A DNA stretch of 64,000 nt. It comes from Bacteroidia bacterium (GTDB lineage Bacteria > Bacteroidota > Bacteroidia > UKL13-3). The position numbers were made by a program, and so were the translations under genes. Positions 26,732 through 35,842 of the stretch are shown here, piece after piece (positions within the stretch are counted from its first letter, which is position 1; the number at the start of each line of letters is the position of its first letter). The notes below the pieces were generated by a model, which saw only the letters and a list, made by a program, of their open reading frames with translations, was not told where the DNA came from and ran no database searches. The stretch is taken from contig JAKLJI010000006.1 in NCBI GenBank assembly GCA_023151275.1, positions 1-64,000 of the forward strand, written 5' to 3'.

Positions 26732-29038
26732 ATGAAGAATTACTATAAACTCGATGAATGGAGAATAGTTGAAGAAGGCTTTCAACCCGAATACCACGAA
26801 GCTGCCGAAAGTATTTTTAGCCTTGGCAATGGAAAAATGGGGCAAAGGGCAATGTTCGAAGAAAAGTACAGCGGAAAATCCCTTCAGGGTTCCTATGTAG
26901 CCGGGGTTTATTATCCGGATAAAACCCGCGTGGGCTGGTGGAAAAATGGATATCCCGAATACTTTGCCAAGGTGCTAAATAGTGTCAATTGGATTGGAAT
27001 GGATATCCGCATTGACAGTGAATCCATGGACCTTTTTGTGAATCGTCCCAAGCAGTTTGTGCGCGTACTTGATATGAAATCTGGGCTTTTACAGCGTAGC
27101 TTTTCGTATGTTTCCTCCACAGGAAAAAGTCTGGATGTTCAGGTTGAACGATTCATCAGCAGAGAGGATGATGAAATTGCATGCATCCGCTATGAGTTAA
27201 AGGCGAATGAGGATATGCAGATTGATTGGAACACCTTTGTTGATGCGCATGTAAAGAACAAAGATTCCAATTACGATGAGCTTTTCTGGAGTCGCATCAG
27301 TGAGCAATCTGGTCCCGATTTTGGATTGGTGCGCGCTCAGACCACCAAGTTAAACTTTGAAGTTTGTGCAGCTTTTCATGCTTCGCTAACTTGCATTGAT
27401 AGTGCAATTGAACAAGTTTATACCCATTCAGATTGGAGAGCAGATTCCTCCTGCTCGTTCAAACTAGCCAAGGGCGAAACCGCAGTTTTGATTAAAACTG
27501 TTGCTGTGGTTTCAAGTTTGAATTATGCCAAGAATGAGCTTGAAGCTGCTGCCATAAGGCAATTAAATCTTGCCCGCCAAAAAGGCTATGATGAACTGAA
27601 GGCAAAGCATGTAGCAAGTTGGGCTGATGTTTGGAAGTATGCAGACATCGCAATTGAAGGTGATACTGCTGCTCAACAGGGTATTCGATTCAATATTTTT
27701 CAACTGAATCAAACCTATACAGGCCGTGATCCTCGCTTAAATATTGGTCCCAAAGGCTTTACCGGTGAAAAGTATGGAGGCTCAACTTATTGGGATACGG
27801 AGGCGTATTGCATTCCTTTTTACTTAGGTACATCCGACCCGGCCATTGCAAGGCAGTTGTTGGTTTACCGCTACAAGCAATTGGATAAAGCTATTGAAAA
27901 TGCTGCCAAACTTGGCTTTACCAAGGGCGCAGCGCTGTACCCCATGGTTACCATGAATGGTGAAGAATGCCACAACGAATGGGAAATTACTTTTGAGGAA
28001 ATTCATCGCAATGGTGCAATTGCTTTTGCTATTTTTCAATATGCTTTATATACCGGAGATAAATCGTACCTAAGTGAGGGTGGGGCAGAGGTTTTATTGG
28101 GCATAAGCCGATTTTGGTCGCAACGTGTGCATTGGTCTGAACGCAAAAAGCAGTTTGTTATGCATGGAGTTACAGGTCCCAATGAATACGAAAACAATGT
28201 CAACAACAACTGGTACACGAATTACATTGCCATGTGGTGTTTGAAATACACTGCTGAGGTGATTGGAGAATTGAAGGCAGATAAACCTGATTATTATTCT
28301 GCCTTTGCCGCTAAAACCAATTTCCAGGAATCGGAATTAGCAGATTGGAAACAACGTTGGGAGAACATGTTCTATCCAAGCGATGAAGAACTAGGAATCT
28401 TCCTCCAACAAGAAGGGTATTTAGACAAAGAGCAGCGCATGGCCACAGATCTTGATCCTGCTGAACGACCTATCAATCAGCATTGGTCATGGGATCGGAT
28501 TTTACGTTCCTGCTTCATCAAGCAAGCCGATGTGCTTCAAGGTCTTTTCTTGTTTGAAGACCATTTCGATAAAGAAACCTTGAGAAGGAATTTTGATTTT
28601 TACGAACCCAGAACGGTGCATGAATCATCCTTGTCGCCATGCATTCACGTGGTACAGGCTGCTAAATTGGGTTATGAGCAAAAGGCTTATGAGCTTTATC
28701 TCAGAACCAGTCGCTTGGATTTGGATGATTACAACAAGGAGGTTCATGAAGGTTTGCACATTACCAGCATGGCAGGAACTTGGATGGCAGTGGTCATGGG
28801 CTTTGGTGGTTTAAGAATCGAAAAGGACCTACTTAGTTTCGCTCCAATGGTGCCGAGCAAGTGGAAGGGTTTTAGTTTCAGAGTTCATTACCGTGGAGCA
28901 AATATCTTGGTAAGGGCTACAGAACAAGGAGTTAGCCTTTCATTAGAAGACAAGCCTCAACTGCGTTGCAAAGTCTATGGAAAGGAAGTTACTTTACATC
29001 AGTCGCAGGTTTTTACCACCGCATTACAACATGCTTAA
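26732..29038 (+). CDS. malP: GH65 maltose phosphorylase
   Basis: The 768-aa cytoplasmic enzyme phosphorolyses maltose to beta-glucose-1-phosphate and glucose. GH65 features are an N-terminal beta-sandwich domain (FQPEYHEAAESIFSLGNG), an (alpha/alpha)6 catalytic domain with FTGEKYGGSTYWDTEAY and GVTGPNEYENNVNNNWYTN, where Glu485 is the expected general acid, and HESSLSPCIHV near the phosphate site. Length fits the family (~750-780). Kojibiose or trehalose phosphorylase cannot be excluded from sequence alone, but the neighbouring pgmB and sugar carrier fit maltose. Confidence 0.93.
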   Translation: MKNYYKLDEWRIVEEGFQPEYHEAAESIFSLGNGKMGQRAMFEEKYSGKSLQGSYVAGVYYPDKTRVGWWKNGYPEYFAKVLNSVNWIGMDIRIDSESMDLFVNRPKQFVRVLDMKSGLLQRSFSYVSSTGKSLDVQVERFISREDDEIACIRYELKANEDMQIDWNTFVDAHVKNKDSNYDELFWSRISEQSGPDFGLVRAQTTKLNFEVCAAFHASLTCIDSAIEQVYTHSDWRADSSCSFKLAKGETAVLIKTVAVVSSLNYAKNELEAAAIRQLNLARQKGYDELKAKHVASWADVWKYADIAIEGDTAAQQGIRFNIFQLNQTYTGRDPRLNIGPKGFTGEKYGGSTYWDTEAYCIPFYLGTSDPAIARQLLVYRYKQLDKAIENAAKLGFTKGAALYPMVTMNGEECHNEWEITFEEIHRNGAIAFAIFQYALYTGDKSYLSEGGAEVLLGISRFWSQRVHWSERKKQFVMHGVTGPNEYENNVNNNWYTNYIAMWCLKYTAEVIGELKADKPDYYSAFAAKTNFQESELADWKQRWENMFYPSDEELGIFLQQEGYLDKEQRMATDLDPAERPINQHWSWDRILRSCFIKQADVLQGLFLFEDHFDKETLRRNFDFYEPRTVHESSLSPCIHVVQAAKLGYEQKAYELYLRTSRLDLDDYNKEVHEGLHITSMAGTWMAVVMGFGGLRIEKDLLSFAPMVPSKWKGFSFRVHYRGANILVRATEQGVSLSLEDKPQLRCKVYGKEVTLHQSQVFTTALQHA

Positions 29039-29056
29039 CCCTAAGAGAAACGAACT

Positions 29057-30382
29057 ATGGCAATTCAGGAAAAACCCAACCTTAGACTGCTCGATATTTT
29101 TAATATGAGTTTTGGATTCATGGGAATCCAATTTGGTTTTGCACTTCAAAATGGCAATGCCAGTGGTATCCTTCAAAACTTTGGAGCGCATGTTGAGCAG
29201 CTCTCCTGGTTTTGGTTGGTTGCGCCTTTCACTGGTATGATAGTTCAACCCATTATTGGGCACTACTCAGACAATACCTGGGGCAGATTTGGAAGAAGAA
29301 AGCCCTATATTCTTATAGGCACTCTCTTGTGTTGTATTGCCTTACTCTTATTACCCAATTCTGCCTCTTTGTTTATGGCAAAATCGGCTTTGTTAATTGG
29401 AGCTGGTATGCTCATGGTTATGGATGCCAGCATCAACATTGCCATGGAACCTTTTAGGGCTTTGGTTGCAGATACGCTTCCTGATAAACAAAGAACCCTT
29501 GGATTTTCCATTCAGACCTTCCTTATTGGCATAGGTGCTGTAGCAGGTTCCTGGTTGCCCTATATGATGCAACATTATTTTGGTGTTTCAGGTTCTGCTC
29601 CGGCGGGTATGGTGGCTGATAATGTTACCTACTCGTTCTATGTAGGTGCACTTGTGTTTATTACAACCATTCTTATCACTGTAATTTTTACCAGAGAATA
29701 TTCTCCTGCCGAGTTGCAATCCTTTGGTGCTGAAACCAAGGAAGAGAAGGCTCCTTTTGTTGATATCTTCAGGGATTTCAAAAACATGCCAAGGGCCATG
29801 CGCCAGTTGGGCCTCGTTCAATTCTTCAGTTGGTTTGCTTTGTTTAGCATGTGGGTATTTACTACCCCTGCCATTGCTCATCATGTGTACGGTTTGCCAG
29901 TTGATGATAATTCAAGCGACCAATTCAGAGATGCGCAAAACTGGACAGGAATTATCTTTGGGGTTTACAATGGAGTGAGTGCAATCTATGCCCTCTTCCT
30001 GCCCCGAATTGCTAAGGCTTTTGGAAGAAAGAAAACACATGCTCTTTCCTTAGTGGCAGGTGGCCTTGGCTTGATTAGCATGTACTTTGCAGACGACAAA
30101 ACCGATCTTCTCTTCTCCATGATTGGTGTTGGTTTGGCCTGGGCATCTATCCTTGCTATGCCTTATGCTATCCTTGCCGGAAAACTTCCCGCCGGAAAAA
30201 TGGGAGTCTATATGGGTATCTTTAATTTTTTTATCACCATTCCGCAAATTGTAAATGGTATTGTAGGTGGACCAATTGTTGCGTCTATTTACGACAACAA
30301 TGCTATTTATGCCATCGTGCTTGCAGGAATATTCATGATCTCCGGAGCAATCTCAGTATTGTATGTTCATGATGAAAGCTAA
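29057..30382 (+). CDS. MFS sugar transporter, SLC45-like
   Basis: The 441-aa carrier has about 12 transmembrane helices. The loop between helices 2 and 3 reads SDNTWGRFGRRKPYIL, the RxGRR motif of SLC45/plant-sucrose-carrier-type MFS proteins. MFGFMGIQFGFALQN-like helix 1 (actual MSFGFMGIQFGFALQN) also fits. It starts 18 nt after maltose phosphorylase, so it is the likely maltose importer of the pgmB-malP unit, probably with proton symport. No porin, SusC/D pair or amylase accompanies it in the window. Confidence 0.9.
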   Translation: MAIQEKPNLRLLDIFNMSFGFMGIQFGFALQNGNASGILQNFGAHVEQLSWFWLVAPFTGMIVQPIIGHYSDNTWGRFGRRKPYILIGTLLCCIALLLLPNSASLFMAKSALLIGAGMLMVMDASINIAMEPFRALVADTLPDKQRTLGFSIQTFLIGIGAVAGSWLPYMMQHYFGVSGSAPAGMVADNVTYSFYVGALVFITTILITVIFTREYSPAELQSFGAETKEEKAPFVDIFRDFKNMPRAMRQLGLVQFFSWFALFSMWVFTTPAIAHHVYGLPVDDNSSDQFRDAQNWTGIIFGVYNGVSAIYALFLPRIAKAFGRKKTHALSLVAGGLGLISMYFADDKTDLLFSMIGVGLAWASILAMPYAILAGKLPAGKMGVYMGIFNFFITIPQIVNGIVGGPIVASIYDNNAIYAIVLAGIFMISGAISVLYVHDES

Positions 30383-30402
30383 TCCCCGGAAACAACCAAT
30401 AA

Positions 30403-31698
30403 ATGACATTTAATCAACTCGACTTATTACCTGAAATCCTGAAGGCATTGGATGAAGAAGGCTATTCAAATCCAACACCTGTTCAGGAACAGGCCATTCC
30501 CAAAATTTTAAAACGTCGCGACATGCTTGGTTGCGCCCAAACGGGCACAGGTAAAACCGCTGCATTCGCCATTCCTATTCTTCAGCTTATTACTGAAGAT
30601 TATAAACTTGCCAGAAAATCCTGGAATCATAAACCTGTTCATTGCCTTATCCTCACGCCAACCCGTGAGCTAGCTATTCAAATAGGTGAAAGTTTTAAAG
30701 CCTATGGCCGCCATTTGCATATCAAACATACTGTTATCTTTGGTGGTGTAGGTCAAACAGACCAGGTAAACTCACTCCGGAAAGGACCGGAAATTTTAAT
30801 TGCCACTCCGGGTCGATTGCTCGATTTAATCCAACAAGGATTTATTCGCTTGAATGAGTTGGATTATTTTGTGTTGGATGAAGCTGATCGTATGCTGGAT
30901 ATGGGTTTTATACATGATGTAAAGCGCATTCTTAAACTCCTTCCGGCAAAGCGCCAATCTTTGTTTTTCTCGGCAACAATGCCGGCTCCAATTCAACAGC
31001 TTGCCAACGGCATCCTTACCCAACCGGAGAAAGTTGAAGTGACTCCTGTGAGTAGTACAGCAGAAACCGTTAAGCAATGGTTGTATTATGTAGATAAACC
31101 CAATAAGCGCAAGTTATTGGCAGAATTGCTTTCTGATGATAGCATTGAGCGTGCGCTGGTTTTCACTCGTACCAAACACGGTGCAGATAGGGTAGCTCGC
31201 GATTTGAACAAAGCCGGCATCAAAGCATTGGCAATACATGGTGATAAATCTCAAGGCGCTCGTCAAAATGCCCTCAATCAATTTAGAGAAAAATCAACCA
31301 AAGTGCTTGTGGCAACAGATATTGCCGCTCGCGGAATTGATATCGATGAATTGAATCTAGTTATCAACTTTGAAATCCCGAATGTGCCGGAGACCTACGT
31401 ACACCGCATTGGCCGAACTGGTCGTGCCGGCTTAAAAGGTACGGCTTACTCCTTCTGTGATTCCGAGGAAAAGGCCTATATCCGCGACATTGAGAAAACC
31501 ATTGGTAGAAAAATTCCGGTACAAGATGCCCATGCTTTTCCTATGACGGGTTTTGTGGAAGAGCCCAAAGGTCAGCAATCCAAACAATCCAATTCCAACC
31601 GTTCGCCAAGACAATCCAATTCTTCAAAGCGTCCAAGTAAAAATTCGTATGGAAGAAAATCTGCAAAACCAACAAGAACAACAAGTAGATCCAAATAA
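30403..31698 (+). CDS. rhlE: RhlE-like DEAD-box RNA helicase
   Basis: The 431-aa protein has all core motifs in order: Q-motif region (FNQLDLLPEILKAL ... TPVQEQAIP), Walker A AQTGTGKTAAF, PTRELAIQ, TPGRLLDL, DEAD in LDEADRMLDMGF, SAT, then in domain 2 VFTRTKHGADR, VATDIAARGIDID and HRIGRTGRAG. The tail from ~380 is basic and Ser/Asn/Gln-rich (SKQSNSNRSPRQSNSSKR) and would bind RNA non-specifically. Such helicases remodel rRNA or mRNA. It begins 20 nt after the transporter gene, so it may be partly read through from the maltose unit. Confidence 0.94.
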   Translation: MTFNQLDLLPEILKALDEEGYSNPTPVQEQAIPKILKRRDMLGCAQTGTGKTAAFAIPILQLITEDYKLARKSWNHKPVHCLILTPTRELAIQIGESFKAYGRHLHIKHTVIFGGVGQTDQVNSLRKGPEILIATPGRLLDLIQQGFIRLNELDYFVLDEADRMLDMGFIHDVKRILKLLPAKRQSLFFSATMPAPIQQLANGILTQPEKVEVTPVSSTAETVKQWLYYVDKPNKRKLLAELLSDDSIERALVFTRTKHGADRVARDLNKAGIKALAIHGDKSQGARQNALNQFREKSTKVLVATDIAARGIDIDELNLVINFEIPNVPETYVHRIGRTGRAGLKGTAYSFCDSEEKAYIRDIEKTIGRKIPVQDAHAFPMTGFVEEPKGQQSKQSNSNRSPRQSNSSKRPSKNSYGRKSAKPTRTTSRSK

Positions 31699-32080
31699 AC
31701 CTGCACTCTATTCCAGTAATGCAATACTGTTTATGTCCATCATCTTTGCCTCCATTTTTGGAGGCTGGATGCTTGTTCAAAACCTCCGCCGAGTTGGAAA
31801 TATTCAAGCTGCATTGAGTGTTGGTATATTTAGTATCCTCTTCTTCATTTTAACTTTAGTGCTGGCCATGTTGCCCGCTAAACCTATTCCTTTTATTGGT
31901 ATTGGCTTGAATTATATTGGAGGAAAGATTTTGGCTGATTACTTCCTCCGAACGCTTATTCCTGGAAGTGGTCTTTACCCGAAGAAATCAGTTTGGATTC
32001 CTGTTATCGTCAGTTTGTTGATAAGCGGAATCATGATTGCAATCGCTGCTCCTCAACTGTTTCCAGCCGTTGCAAAATAG
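31649..32080 (+). CDS. Small membrane protein of unknown function
   Basis: The 143-aa protein begins at ATG 31649 (MEENLQNQQEQQVDPNKPALY), overlapping the last 50 nt of the helicase gene in another frame. It has about four hydrophobic segments (NAILFMSIIFASIFGGWML; LSVGIFSILFFILTLVLAML; FIGIGLNYIGGKILADYFL; VWIPVIVSLLISGIMIAIAA). No family was recognised. The overlap implies coupling with the helicase. A strong bidirectional terminator follows 25 nt after the stop. Confidence 0.7.
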   Translation: MEENLQNQQEQQVDPNKPALYSSNAILFMSIIFASIFGGWMLVQNLRRVGNIQAALSVGIFSILFFILTLVLAMLPAKPIPFIGIGLNYIGGKILADYFLRTLIPGSGLYPKKSVWIPVIVSLLISGIMIAIAAPQLFPAVAK

Positions 32081-32104
32081 TATCAAGTTAGGACCGCGAG
32101 CAAT

Positions 32105-32153
32105 CCTCAACAAAAAAGTCCACCCGTTTTTCGAGTGGACTTTTTTCTTGAGG
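32105..32153. terminator. Long bidirectional intrinsic terminator
   Basis: CCTCAA-c-AAAAAAGTCCAC (32105-32123) pairs with GTGGACTTTTTT-c-TTGAGG (32135-32153) across a short T-rich loop. The A and T tracts flank the GC-rich core on both sides, so it works for the gene ending at 32080 and the convergent gene ending at 32179. Confidence 0.9.
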
Positions 32154-32178
32154 GTTTCAGGCAAGGTCAAACAAAAGC

Positions 32179-34125
32179 TTAATTTCCAATAAATAATTTC
32201 TTGGTTGATTTTCCCTTAGGAGTCTTTAGTTCAACAAGCACCAAGCCTTTCATTTTTTCAAGCTGAATTGTCTTTTCAGCAAAAGCTGTTTCTTCAAATA
32301 GTAATCTACCTTCCAGACTGTAAATCCGGATTTCAAAATAGTTGTTTGGTAATTCCACGCGCACTTGATTGCTTGCTGGATTCGGATACATGTTGAAATC
32401 AAATGCAGCCTCAACTTTACTTTGAATTCCGGTTAGTCCATTGTTCTTAAATAAAGTGTATTCCATCAACACCGCTTTCTCCGGATTTGGTAAGAGTTTA
32501 ACTACAGAATCTGCTACGTTACCTTTGAAGTAAATCTGGTTCCGCTTGGCTCCATCAACACGGATATCACTTGAATCCCCCGAAGCAAAATAGGCTCTGT
32601 ATTGGATAGGAGTTGTGAATAGCGTGCTTTTACTTTTCGCATTTTCTTGAGTGCTCAAAATATGCAGATTGCCATTTTCATAATTCCAATCCACCTTGTA
32701 GCTTGGATAACCTGCTCCGTAAATCCATTCATCGAAAAATGCATTCAGGTTTTTGCCACTGCTTTTTTCAAAGTGCTTTTTGAAATCAGTTGTAAGTGCT
32801 GTGCTTCCTCCAAACTCCTTTAAATAACTTTTGCATCCCGCAAAAAATGCCGAGTCTCCAACAATATACCTTAGCATATGCACCACAGCACCGGCTTTGT
32901 TATACGTTAAACTGCTGCTAAATAGGCGAGGAACTGAGCTTGTATCTGTAATGAATATAGACTCTTCTCCACTTGAACCATAGGCTTGCATGTCTGCTAA
33001 TGCCTGCTTTTCTTGTCCGGGTTTAAGTGCTTCAAGTGCGATATACTCGGTATAGGATGCAAGTCCTTCATTCAACCACAAATCAGACCATGACCCGCAG
33101 GTCACATGATCCCCAAACCATTGATGGCCCAATTCATGAGCAATAATATCGAAAGGAAATACGCCTTGTGTAGTCATGGTTTGATGTTCCATTCCTCCTG
33201 AAAACGGCGCCATGCTATGTCCATATTTCTCTTTCATGAATGGATAAGGTCCAAACTTTTCACTAAATACTTCAAGTAGTTGTGCCGTGAAATCAATATT
33301 CGCTTTGTTGTTGGCGTAGGCTTTTTGGTTGTAGAGGTAGTGTAAAATGAGCACACTGTCTGAACTTCCCGCCGGATGGGCATAATCAACAACTTCAATA
33401 TAAGGAGCAATGGCTATTGAAACAAGGTAATAATCGATCGGATAGCTGCTTTTCCAATGGTACTGGTGGCTTGAATCATCAACAGCGATTACTGAAATTA
33501 ATTTACCATTTGAGCCAACTTTATTCCTTTTTGAGGTGGTGATTTTGATGTCCAATGAGTCGATTTTATCATCCAATGCCTGTTTGCAGGGCCACCATTC
33601 CAAAGCTGCATAAGGTTGGCTTAAACTCCAGGTTACTTGTGTTCCATAGGTGGGAGACTTCTCGCTTGAAAATCCATTTCCAATGGCTGCGCTCGCATCG
33701 CTGGGTGGTGTTCCATGATAAAAGACGCGTAAGTCTGCAAGGTTCCCTTTTTTCAATTGGCTTGGCAGTAGGCAATATATTGCATGAGCATTTCGGATAA
33801 AACTTATGCGTTGGTTTTTGTTTTGAATCACTGAATCAACCACCAAATTGCTATGGAGTTCCATGGCAAAAGTATCCAGCTGTTCTGCTTGAATAGCGGC
33901 TAATGTTCTCACACTCCCCTCCAGATAGGTATTCGTGTCTTCTGAATGAAGATTTAACTCATGGTACTTGACATCGTAAGCTTTTAATAAGCGCACCGTA
34001 GTTGATGTGGCCAGGGCTTTTTTGCCCAATCGAAACCCTTTTTGTTTCACAACAGAACAGGGATGCTGTCCAAAACCGGCAAAGGTTAATCCGATAAGAA
34101 AGAATAGGATAATTGATTTTTTCAT
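32179..34125 (-). CDS. T9SS-secreted M1-family zinc aminopeptidase
   Basis: The 648-aa protein starts at 34125 (MKKSIILFFLIGLTFAGFGQ), a signal peptide; an in-frame extension upstream is ignored because it covers the 3' end of the preceding gene. The M1 domain has GGMEHQTM (in place of GAMEN), HELGHQWFGDH with His330, Glu331 and His334, and NEGLASYTEY ~19 residues later supplying the third zinc ligand. The C-terminal ~80 residues (MYPNPASNQV ... KKLFIGN) are a T9SS sorting domain. Its ATG overlaps the stop of the upstream dehydrogenase-like gene (ATGA), so both are in one transcript. Confidence 0.93.
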   Translation of the reverse strand: MKKSIILFFLIGLTFAGFGQHPCSVVKQKGFRLGKKALATSTTVRLLKAYDVKYHELNLHSEDTNTYLEGSVRTLAAIQAEQLDTFAMELHSNLVVDSVIQNKNQRISFIRNAHAIYCLLPSQLKKGNLADLRVFYHGTPPSDASAAIGNGFSSEKSPTYGTQVTWSLSQPYAALEWWPCKQALDDKIDSLDIKITTSKRNKVGSNGKLISVIAVDDSSHQYHWKSSYPIDYYLVSIAIAPYIEVVDYAHPAGSSDSVLILHYLYNQKAYANNKANIDFTAQLLEVFSEKFGPYPFMKEKYGHSMAPFSGGMEHQTMTTQGVFPFDIIAHELGHQWFGDHVTCGSWSDLWLNEGLASYTEYIALEALKPGQEKQALADMQAYGSSGEESIFITDTSSVPRLFSSSLTYNKAGAVVHMLRYIVGDSAFFAGCKSYLKEFGGSTALTTDFKKHFEKSSGKNLNAFFDEWIYGAGYPSYKVDWNYENGNLHILSTQENAKSKSTLFTTPIQYRAYFASGDSSDIRVDGAKRNQIYFKGNVADSVVKLLPNPEKAVLMEYTLFKNNGLTGIQSKVEAAFDFNMYPNPASNQVRVELPNNYFEIRIYSLEGRLLFEETAFAEKTIQLEKMKGLVLVELKTPKGKSTKKLFIGN

Positions 34126-34802
34126 GCTATTGAATAGAAAGTCAACCCTTTCAGGTAATGGGTTTTCAATAGCGGACAAATTTTATACCGTTCGTCGTGG
34201 GTGTCTTGATAAACAGCTTCCAAAATTTCGTAAACATGCTTGATGCCAATTCGATCTGCCCATTCAAAAGGACCACCCGGATAATTGGTGCCCAATTTCA
34301 TTGCCGTATCAATATCCTTCAATCCTGCAGTTCCTTCTTGCAAAGTATAGCAGGCTTCATTGATAATCATAAACAAGATTCGCGATGTTACCAAACCTAC
34401 CCGATCAGCGCAAATTCTCGGCTTCCAGTTCAGTTGTTTGAAAACTTCTTCTACGAAATCTCTGTGCCCGGGCTCTAAAAGACTGATTTCAACCTCCGGC
34501 TTATTGATAAAACCGGAAAGGCAATTCATTCCAATTAGCTGACATTTTAGGCTCTTGTTTTGCACCAGTGCTGCAAGTTGAATGCGAAGCGCTGAAACCA
34601 CCAGAATTCCTTCATAATTCAGGTATTCATCCAATTTTTCGGGAAACTCATCTAGGTTAAGATCAAAAATTAAATTGTAAGAATTCAGATTCTCCTGGAT
34701 CTCTTCATCATAACCTAAACTTGTTATTAAATTATCGGTCCCTGAAAATTTTTCCTGAACTTCCTGCCTACGGTCCTTTGAACCTCTTACTAAAATCTTC
34801 AT
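34122..34802 (-). CDS. 3-hydroxyacyl-CoA-dehydrogenase-like protein with degenerate nucleotide domain
   Basis: The 226-aa protein has a C-terminal HCDH domain (~130-226) with DRVGLVTSRILFMIINEA, DIDTAMKLGTNYPGGPFEWADRIG, as in PaaH/FadB-type dehydrogenases. The N-terminal ~120 residues are shorter than a normal NAD-binding Rossmann domain and lack GxGxxG (they begin MKILVRGSKDRR). It may therefore be inactive, use another partner, or bind acyl-CoA only. A divergent ridA gene lies 44 bp away, and minus-strand TATTTTTG (34832-34825) is a candidate -7 element. PaaG is encoded 1 kb away on the other strand. Confidence 0.75.
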   Translation of the reverse strand: MKILVRGSKDRRQEVQEKFSGTDNLITSLGYDEEIQENLNSYNLIFDLNLDEFPEKLDEYLNYEGILVVSALRIQLAALVQNKSLKCQLIGMNCLSGFINKPEVEISLLEPGHRDFVEEVFKQLNWKPRICADRVGLVTSRILFMIINEACYTLQEGTAGLKDIDTAMKLGTNYPGGPFEWADRIGIKHVYEILEAVYQDTHDERYKICPLLKTHYLKGLTFYSIA

Positions 34803-34846
34803 ATTCGCAATCGCAACTAAAAAACAAAAATAACAAGACGTTTATT

Positions 34847-35233
34847 ATGGAAAAGATAATTGTTACCAGCTCGGGTGCTCCGGCTCCAATTGGTCCATAT
34901 AGCCATGCTGTAAAAGTAGGACATACACTTTATGTTAGCGGTCAAGTAGCTAAAGATGCTACAAGCGGCGAAATGGTTCAGTCTGATATTAAGGCAGAAA
35001 CAAAGAAGGTGATGGAAAATGTTGGTGCTATTCTGGAAGAAGCCAGTATGGATTATTCCGATATTGTGAAAACCACCATTTTTTGCACAGACTTAAATGA
35101 TTTTGCGGCCATCAATGAAGTGTATGGTTCATTTTTCAGTAAGCATTTTCCGGCTCGTGAAACGGTTCAAGTAGTTCGTTTGCCTTTAGGAGCTAGGGTT
35201 GAAATAAGCGTAGTTGCTGTAGGTCTGGATTAA
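34847..35233 (+). CDS. ridA: RidA family enamine/imine deaminase
   Basis: The 128-aa protein starts at ATG 34847 (MEKIIVTSSGAPAPIGPYSHAVK). It shows APIGPYSHAV, LYVSGQVA, a VGAILEEASMDYSDIVKTTIF segment and a C-terminal PARETVQVVRLPLGARVEISVVAV with the conserved Arg that binds the substrate carboxylate. It is a cytoplasmic trimer-forming enzyme that hydrolyses reactive 2-aminoacrylate and related imines. It leads a tight plus-strand unit with a PAP2-like gene (3 nt later) and paaG. Confidence 0.95.
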   Translation: MEKIIVTSSGAPAPIGPYSHAVKVGHTLYVSGQVAKDATSGEMVQSDIKAETKKVMENVGAILEEASMDYSDIVKTTIFCTDLNDFAAINEVYGSFFSKHFPARETVQVVRLPLGARVEISVVAVGLD

Positions 35234-35236
35234 TCC

Positions 35237-35839
35237 ATGAACAGAGGCCTGGCTTATTCTGTTTCGGCACTATTCCATCCGGTTCTGGTCAACTTCCTGA
35301 GCCTTTTTTTGTTGTTTCAACTTTTCCCCGCACTAAGTCACGGTGTCCCAAACCGGCTTAAGGTGTATTACCTGAGTTATTTGTTTATTACAACGGCTCT
35401 TGTTCCACTTATTTTAGTTTTTAGTCTTAGGCTCACTGGTAGAATCAAATCCTTGAGCATGGAAGATAAAGAGGAGCGTAAACTTCCCTATTTAGTTACG
35501 TTCCTCATGTTTGTCTTCAACTATTACAACCTAAGTAAATATTCCGTTCCGCCTCTTTTACTTTCCTGGATTTTGGCTGGCGCAGTAACCTTGCTTCTCA
35601 TTTTAATGGTCAATTTTTTCTACAAAATCAGCTTACATGCGGCATCGTTGGGTAGCTTGCTAGGACTGCTTTGTGTGGCTGCCATTCATACTTCAAACGA
35701 CCTGCGCCCGGCCCTTGCACTTGCAATTCTGCTAAGTGGTCTGGTTTGTTCTTCACGCCTATTTCTTAAGGCCCATGATACTGCCCAACTTTATCTGGGT
35801 TTTTGTTCAGGATTTTTATTCATGTTACTAATACTTTAA
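35237..35839 (+). CDS. PAP2-like integral membrane protein, degenerate
   Basis: The 200-aa protein has about six transmembrane helices. Traces of the PAP2 phosphatase signature remain: EERKLPYL early, KISLHAASLGSLLGLL where PSGH would be, and SSRLFLKAHDTAQLYLGF resembling SRx5HxxxD but with the last Asp replaced. The full catalytic set (KxxxxxxRP, PSGH, SRxxxxxHxxxD) is not present, so phosphatase activity is uncertain. It is packed between ridA and paaG with 3-nt gaps on both sides. Confidence 0.65.
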   Translation: MNRGLAYSVSALFHPVLVNFLSLFLLFQLFPALSHGVPNRLKVYYLSYLFITTALVPLILVFSLRLTGRIKSLSMEDKEERKLPYLVTFLMFVFNYYNLSKYSVPPLLLSWILAGAVTLLLILMVNFFYKISLHAASLGSLLGLLCVAAIHTSNDLRPALALAILLSGLVCSSRLFLKAHDTAQLYLGFCSGFLFMLLIL

Positions 35840-35842
35840 ATT

